Source: Lutraria lutraria (Eukaryota; Mollusca; Bivalvia; Venerida; Mactridae). Taken from it: DNA of 64,000 nt. The stretch is from contig OZ026839.1 of assembly GCA_964023205.1 (NCBI GenBank), forward strand, positions 16,584,386 through 16,648,385. Direction: 5' to 3'. The translations under genes were made by a program, and so were the position numbers. Shown here piece by piece: positions 54,201-63,200 of the stretch. The notes beneath the pieces were generated by a model that saw nothing but the letters and a program-made list of their open reading frames with translations, was not told the DNA's origin and ran no database searches. The stretch's first letter is position 1. Each line of letters begins with the position of its first letter.

Positions 54201-57200
54201 TTTCTTGTCCTGTTCCTACTACAAAGCCTGGTACGGTGTTTAGACAATCACAGGTAATGGATGATGCCTATGTTGGTGTTTCACTTCAGGCATAAAACTA
54301 GGAAAAGTTTTCAAGATAAGAGTATAGATATAAATGTATGTTTCTCCTGTATCTTATCTCCCCTCTCTCCGGGCCAGCTCTAAATGATCATAGCTGTCAA
54401 ATGGTTTGTTAAACAACAGATAATCAAATACATCAGGCAAATGATTGTTGACTGCTTGTTGATAGAAAATAAACAACATATTATCTCAGAACTAATGCAT
54501 ACAAAAAAGTAATATTTGGAATATTTTGCATCTTTAAAGGTGTATAATTCCATTGAATATAAATCTTGTCATATGATGACTTTGGTCTAAGCGTGCCTTG
54601 TTCAGTAATTGAAATGATCTGGCTTAGGGATCTTGTGTAATAATCATTAGTTTTTTAGGTTTATTGATGTCATGCACAGAAGTGAATTATGTTTTGAATC
54701 TTCACGTATATTCCATCATTGAAAATAGAATCCTTTTAAGTGTATTTAAATTATTACATAGGATGTGTGTCAAACTATGTAACTTAAGAATGCATTCTAT
54801 TAGTTTGGTACCAAGCTTAACAATGCATCATGGATGATATTTCTCTAAGTATTAGTATATTTTATAAGTTTATTGTAAATGAATTTCAGTGCAATTTTGT
54901 AAGTATGCTGATTCATTGATATCACTTTGTTGCATAATTATGTTTAGAAATACCAAATCAATTCAGTTTTAGTTAGAATTTATGTTATTCCAGTGATTTG
55001 TTACAGTTCAAATTTGGTGACTTGAATCATTTGGTACATATTTCGATAGTGACATGTTTATTTAGTAGTCATTGTCATAAAATTGATATGCATGCTTCTC
55101 TTCAATTTTGCCAAAAGTTTTTGTTGAGTTCTTACAAGATTTTTGACTGGATATTTACACATATAACTACCAGATTTATGACTGGATATTTACACATATA
55201 ACTACCAGATTTATGACTGGATATTTACACATATAACTACCAGATTTATGACTGGATATTTACACATATAACAACCAGATTTTTGACTGGATATTTACAC
55301 ATATAACTACCAGATTTATGACTGGATATTTACACATATAACTACCAGGTTTATGACTGGATATTTACACATATAACTACCTGATGACTGGATATTTACA
55401 CATATAACTACCTGATGACTGGATATTTACACATATAACTACCAGATTTATGACTGGATATTTACACATATAACTACCAGATTTATGACTGGATATTTAC
55501 ACATATAACTACCAGATTTATGACTGGATATTTACACATATAACTACCAGATTTTTGACTGGATATTTACACATATAACTACCAGATTTATGACTGGATA
55601 TTTACACATATAACTACTAGGTTTATGACTGGATATTTACACATATAACTACCAGGTTTATGACTGGATATTTACACATATAACTACCAGATTTTTGACT
55701 GGATATTTACGCATATAACTACCAGATTTATGACTGGATATTTACACATATAACTACCAGATTTATGACTGGATATTTACACATATAACTACTAGATTTA
55801 TGAATGGATATTTACACATATAACTACCAGATTTATGACTGGATATTTACACATATAACTACCAGATTTATGACTGGATATTTACACATATAACTACCAG
55901 ATTTTTGACTGGATATTTACACATATAACTACCAGATTTATGACTGGGTATTTACACATATAGCTACCAGATTTATGACTGGATATTTACACATATAACT
56001 ACCAGATTTATGACTGGATATTTACACATATAACTACCAGATTTATGACTGAATATTTACACATATAACTACCAGATTTATGACTGGATATTTACACATA
56101 TAACTACCAGATTTTTGACTGGATATTTACACATATAACTACCAGATTTTCGACTGGATATTTACACATATAACTACCAGATTTTTGACTGGATATTTAC
56201 ACATATAACTACCAGATTTTTGACTGGATATTTACACATATAACTACCAGATTTATGAATGGATATTTACACATATAACTACCAGGTCTTTGTCCATCAT
56301 GCATCAGTCGCCATCAACTTTTTTCCTTGTAAACACAATAGAGACCACATTTCGAGGACTCGACGCAACAGTGTCATAACTCATATTGATATAAGAACAA
56401 GTTATGACAGTGTTACGTTGAGACCTTGATTTTTAGTTAGATTTTCATAAAACTTGATCAGAATGTTTGTATTGATAAAATCTTGGACAACTTTGGTCAT
56501 GGATCATATGTGGTCAAAAATTCGGTCTAAGGTCAAAGTAAATGGAGTGATCTTCTTTAAACCTTATCAGAATGTTTGTCTTAATGATATGCGGCACTAG
56601 CTGAACATAGGTCATCTGGGGCCAAAAACTATGTCACCAGGTCAGATCTTAGCACTAGATGTGACAGTTAGAATTGGATCTTTATCAAACCTTGTCAGAA
56701 TGTTTGTTTTAATGATATCTGAGACAGGCCCGCACTAGGGTCATCTGGGTCAGATACTACGTCACCAGGTCAAATCACAGGAAAACTTTGATAACAACAG
56801 ACTTCATGACACATGCTCAAAACAATGTTTTTATTAGCAAGCAATGATTCTCATGTGAGCAATATAAAGCCGTCTTGGCCCTCTCATTTTTCATCAGACA
56901 GTTAGCAGTGGTTTTGCTGCTTAAAATAAATGACTGTTGATGAAAACAATGAAAAATTAATTGTTAAGAAAATCGAAATTGGGGAATGAATTATAGCAAA
57001 TTTTATTTATCCTTTTACAGTCTAAACATGTGAGTAAGATATAGTTGTGTACTCGTGTTGATAAATATTCTGGTAACTGACCGTACTTAAAGTAGAGTTA
57101 TTGCTTGGTATCAAGGATCAGGGAGTACAGGTACTCTAGACCTGCCAATTATATGCTGAAGTTTATATTCAGGTTTTCATACTCACACTAGTCTAATATT

Positions 57201-60200
57201 TAAACATACCAGTTTTATTTTGAGGTGATATCATTATTGCATTATTTATCTTTAAATGATTCTAAATATGAATAAGTTAGTATTCAATTTTAGTATGTAA
57301 TTGTTACCAGAATATTTTCATTTTACTGTCCAATATGTTGGTTTGACATGTTTTATTTCTTTTGTATGTTATATAAACTGTTCTAATAATTATACATGTT
57401 GAAAGTTTAACATTTATGTTTACAGTAACAGTTACTTCATTGATTTTATGAACAACTATATTACAAACAAGAACATTGCACATGTTTGGTAGTATTCTGT
57501 TGGAATGACTATGGATTTCTTAATTAGGTTCAGCATACATAAATAGCTGAAATGAAGATGGTTCATAAGTTAATAATCATTAATAAATTCACATAATATT
57601 ATAAGTTTATATTCTTTGATAAATCCAGACTTACGTTAATGAAAAAATCCAGACAAAAGTTAATCATTAATTCAGACATATGTTAATGATGAGACAGTCC
57701 AGACATATGTTTATGATGAGTTCAGACATGTGTTTATGATGAATGTAAAGTTATTGATAAATTCATACAAAATATAAATCCAGACATACATTGGTGTTAA
57801 TGATAAAGTCAGACATAATACTTCAAAAACAATAATTGCATCATGGAGGGAATCGTGCCTCAGGTCCTTCATGAATTAGATATTTGACTTTAAAGAAATT
57901 TTGTAGCCTGAACAGCACTGATAATTATGTAATATGCCATAGATTAAAAACAAGTATCAACATTCTGAGACTCAATGCACTAGATAAACATTTCCACCTA
58001 AAAAAAGCTGAAGATCACTTCTAAATCTATCTTCAAACAAGGTGGCAATCCTAATACAAGAATAACACCCGCTCAATAGATGAATATTCAATCTTGATTG
58101 CCAATCAAAATTATTAATCGTTTTACGGTTCAGTGATTGAAACCAATCCTAGTTTTGGTGTCTATAGTAAGAGACTTGTTAGTTAACAAATTATTGTCAA
58201 AATAGTATCATAATATTATTGTACTATTGGAATACACAATAGGTTGTAGATTTCAAGCTGATAGAGATCCTCAACAGGGAAAATGGCTGATCAGGACTGC
58301 TATTAATAATTAAATAAATAGAAGCAATATTTTTTTTATTAAAATGCTGATTGGCTTGTAAGAAGTATGTTTGCTTTGTTCATGTAGCAATTTAAAATCA
58401 GACTTATGTATAAATTATGTCCATTATAGGATATACATACTGAAATAACTGAATCTAAAAAATAGGTTCATCTTTAGTTAAGAAGTTACCACATTTTTTG
58501 TACAGTATTGTATGTTTGGTTTAATTTTACTTCTTTACTGGGGTGATCAGTGGTTGAGTGGTGGCGCGCTGGACTTGCACTAAACAGTAGGTTGTGGGTT
58601 TGATTCTTGGCTCCTTCTTTTAAATTTCTCAGTGACACTTTTCAGTGTCCCATCCCAATTACTGAACCAAGTACTGTGTCTAGAAAATTGCATGGAAAAG
58701 GGCGAGGCATGATTGTGTTGGTGCTTTACAATAGGAACAATAAAGAACCAGGAGAGTAGGGATGTAAATGCTCTAAATGTTCAGTTAACCTCTATCTTAT
58801 CTCTCCTCTCTCTGGTGCAGTTATGAAATAACCATGGCTGTCAAGTGGGCAGTTCAATTTACTTCTTTATCAAAGATGTATAGTTTTGTGTAAATTTAAG
58901 GTAATGTTGAAATAAAAAAAAATCTTGATTGTGTCAATGAAATATCCAAACAGTAATATCCATTTACTGAGTTTTAATGTATTAATATACCCACAGTTTA
59001 AATCATATGAAAATATATTTGAGACATAAATGACACTTGAATGGATATATTGAATTGAACATACATGAATTCAATCTAATCATATATTGATTGGTACTAA
59101 TTTGAAACTTATTGAGCCTCCAAAGTGCCGTCACAGAGATTGGTTCTAGCTGATCAAGTGAAGTCAATGAAGGGGTACAGTGTTACTGGTAATCACAATA
59201 AAAAAATTACTTTTTTTTCACTAATATTTAGACATAAGTTGATACTCAGTGATAAATTCAGACATAGTAGACATTTAATAACAATGTTTGATTACAGTTG
59301 ACATTCAATAACAACTTATGTTGTTAATTACCATTCAATTATAATTACAAGTGTTACTGTTAGTTGATATCTAATGACAGTGTTAGATGTCAATGACAAT
59401 GTTTGAAGTTAGTTGACATTTAATGATAATTATATACTAAGTTGATATTTGATAATATTTTTAGATATAAGTTGACATTCAATAAAATTTTCCGATGTCA
59501 GTTGACATTCAATGATAATTTCAGACGTTATGGGTCATCAGGCACAAGTTACGCAAGCTATCGGAGAAAGTAAATGTTGTGGTTTAAATGTAGTGCCTTA
59601 ATGCTTGCTTCTTAATGTTTGGCTCAATAGCAAGCTGGTTTTTTTCATGCAAAATGTTTTTTATTTGCTTTATTATAGATGGTAAACTGATAATTCTGTG
59701 ATGTTAAATATTATTATAATTTTACCTTTTTTGTTTGCATTATTAAAACCTTTATTTTTTTATAAAAATTATTCAAGTCATGTCTGAGCCAAAAAATGGA
59801 ATACAACTTAAGTCCTATTTGTACCATTTTGTTTGCATCATACTACAGAACAATTGACCAGTTGCTACCTGCCAGTATAACCTAAGTGATCATCAAATCA
59901 AAATGTTCACTTGCTGTCTAGCAATAATCAGAATGTTCACTTGCTGTTTAGCAATGATCAAAATGTTCACTTGCTGTCTAGCAATGATCAAAATGTTCAC
60001 TTGCTGTCTAGCAATAATCAGAATGTTCATTTGCTGTCTAGCAATAATCAGTATGTTCACTTGCTGTCTAGCAATAATCAGAATGTTCACTTGCTGTCTA
60101 GCAATAATCAGAATGTTCACTTGCTGTCTAGCAATAATCAGAATGTTCACTTGCTGTCTAGCAATAATCAGAATGTTCACTTGCTGTCTAGCAATGATCA

Positions 60201-63200
60201 GAATGTTCACTTGCTGTCTAGCAATAATCAGAATGTTCACTTGCTGTCTAGCAATAATCAGAATGTTCACTTGCTGTCTAGCAATGATCAGAATGTTCAC
60301 TTGCTGTCTAGCAATAATCAGAATGTTCACTTGCTGTCTAGCAATGATCAGAATGTTCACTTGCTGTCTAGCAATAATCAGAATGTTCACTTGCTGTCTA
60401 GCAATAATCAGAATGTTCACTTGCTGTCTAGCAATGATCAGAATGTTCACTTGCTGTCTAGCAATAATCAGAATGTTCACTTGCTGTCTAGCAATAATCA
60501 GAATGTTCACTTGCTGTCTAGCAATGATCAGAATGTTCACTTGCTGTCTAGCAATGATCAGAATGTTCACTTGCTGTCTAGCAATGCTTATTACAGGTAC
60601 TGATATTACCATTCAACAACCTGATAGTGGTATACTGTTCATTCTTTAATAAAAACATTGAAAATTGAGTAAGCCATGGTAAAAATGTGTCAATTGGCCT
60701 TTGTGACAAACAGTACAAGAATTGTTTTGACGGATATGTCGAGATTATTCCTCTCCTGGTCCAGAAAGGAACTTAAAGATGTAAACATTGCATGTGACAT
60801 TGATGGAAATTTGCATGTTTACACTAAGATAAGTGATTTCAATATTATGGTTATAATCAGTATAATAAGATGCTTTAAACAGTTACAGAGCAAATAGAGA
60901 ACTGAGTTCTGGGTGTACTTTTTCAAATCCGTTGGTTTTGATTCCCCAATTCACTTGATTGCAATCAGTAAGGATTATGTCTGATCGTGTCTGTTTTTGA
61001 CAAGTTGCCATTATAAAATCTTCAACTTTTGCTGAGACGAAAAAACAAAAATGAGTCAATGGCATTGCACCAGTGTCGCTGATTTGAAACCAATCAACTG
61101 CCATCGAGTTAAATCACCTGTGTTAACATGTTCATTTGTTTAAATAAAATTCAAATGAATTCTTTCTTTTTATCAAGAAGCCAAATTTATTCTCACTGTG
61201 GTATCCTGAAGTACACATGGTTAAACAGAATTTTCAATCAAAGAAAATTTTGTGCTAAGCTAGCATGATTATGTTTGTTAACTTTTTACTGATAAAAATC
61301 CGTGTCTTTTATAACTTTAGTATTGATCTAAATCTACATAACAGCTTCTTATCTTGCCTAGAAATACAGTGAAAAAACTATTCACTCAGAAATATCTAAT
61401 GTTTTCACATTTAAAATGCCATATTCCTGTTCAATTGATAAGAGTAATTTGTTTGTTTGGTTATATCTAATTTAACGCCCCTTTTCAACAGTCAGAATCA
61501 TATGAGGCAGACAGTTTACCTAACTGTCATTGTTCCTGGGAAGTACCAGTACTAGAATCCAATATTCCATAAGCAACTGCCTACTTTTATCACATAAAGA
61601 GACATGGTCAGTAGCTGGGCTGGAACCCACAACCTTCTAACAGTGAGGTTACAGTAATTTGAAGTCAGCAACCTAAGAAATAACCACTCGGCCACCGAGG
61701 CGGGTCAGATAAGAGTAAATAAACTATCTAAGTAGTCATGTGACTAGGATACATGTCATCAAATATACATTAATTAAATGAATTAAAATACAAAAGTGAC
61801 ATAACTCGGCTAAAAATACATTCGAAAAATTTTATAAAATACTACCATGGCAATGATTGATTGTGCATGCTCACACCTTTAAATTAAAAAACACCAATTT
61901 TTGTAGCTACACAGTAAGTGACAGTCCCTAGTGAATTGGGAAAAATACAAACTGTGTTAATATGAGGTAAAGGGTTAAAATTAATCTGAAAATAAATTTG
62001 CAAACTTTTTGTCTTGAATTGTCTGTCTAATAGATGGATTACGTTGATGAAAATTTGTTAGGTAAGTCATGAAAAATTCATGTGTCCCTCTTCTTGATTT
62101 TTGCTTGAATTGTTTAAAATTAAATTTGGTGTCGTATGTGATCAAGTGGACACAGTGTATATCTCATTTAGCAACTGGTCAATTGGACTCAAGTACTAGC
62201 TCTCCAATGAAATATTTAAAGGTTCCTTCTATTAATTCAGAGTTAATTCATTATTATTTCTCTGTGAGGTATTCTCATCTTTCTTAGCATTGTTTTATAT
62301 GTATTTCTGATAAAAACAGGTATGATTTACTAAAAAAAAACAGAAACATTTTTAGCATTTTAGATTTCCTTTTTTTTTATTGTCTATAATATTGGATGTA
62401 AAAAATGCTGGTTAAACTTTATGAATTTGATACAAACGTTGTTTCTAAAGAAAGATACTAGATGTGTGACTTTTGTTTGCTCACACGCCTGTTCAAAGTT
62501 TATGTGCATTATCTATGCATTTTTTATCTAACATATACATGTGTATTGGTTGTTGATGGGGTATGAGAGGTTGCTATGTGAATGCTGTTATCTGACTATA
62601 TTGTGTAAATGATGTGTTGGCTTTTCACTTGTAATATATTTAACATGGTTACAATAGTAAGTTATTTTTGATGAACTTATGATGTATGCTTTAAAAAATA
62701 TTATCAATGATATTGTGGAATCGCAGGTATAAGATTTTTTGTGGTTATGCTCGGTATTTTAGATCAAACCTTCTTTCCTAGTTCAGCTATTCATTAGATA
62801 ATTCTGACAAAAATATTAGTACCTGGGAGATGTTTATTTAATATTATGAAGCCATTGAAGCTATTCTTCATAATGTAGAATTTAAATGTAACTTCACCAT
62901 TAGTATTGTTTAGAATGTGCTCAAATTAATCCCATCAGAGGTTTGAGTCAAATCAACCTATTGTTGAAATATAAATTTTCAAATATAGACCTTTAAATGA
63001 TAAAACTTAATGGTGTTTGTAGCAGAATGATAAGTCTACAAATGCTATTTCGAGGGTTGAGCGAAACAGTGTTGTAACTCATATTGAAATAAGAACAAGT
63101 TACGACAGTTTTGCGCTGAGCCCTCGATTTGTGATTTGTTTATCATGAAGTGTTTGTTGTCACATATTGTTTATACCAAATATCATTGGACCTTACTCAA

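Noticed and set aside
57021..57029. 9-nt in-phase microexon (TCTAAACAT) with TTTTACAG and GTGAGT
   Set aside because: Too short to support; such a pattern is expected by chance in a 9-kb intron.
59902..60587. 30-33-bp direct repeats as a CRISPR array
   Set aside because: Units are contiguous with no unique spacers, and the window is eukaryotic.
59893..60649. ORFs of 230-248 codons (repeats such as MFTCCLAIIR and QVNILIIARQ)
   Set aside because: Same artefact from the 30-bp array; open on both strands and without independent coding signal.
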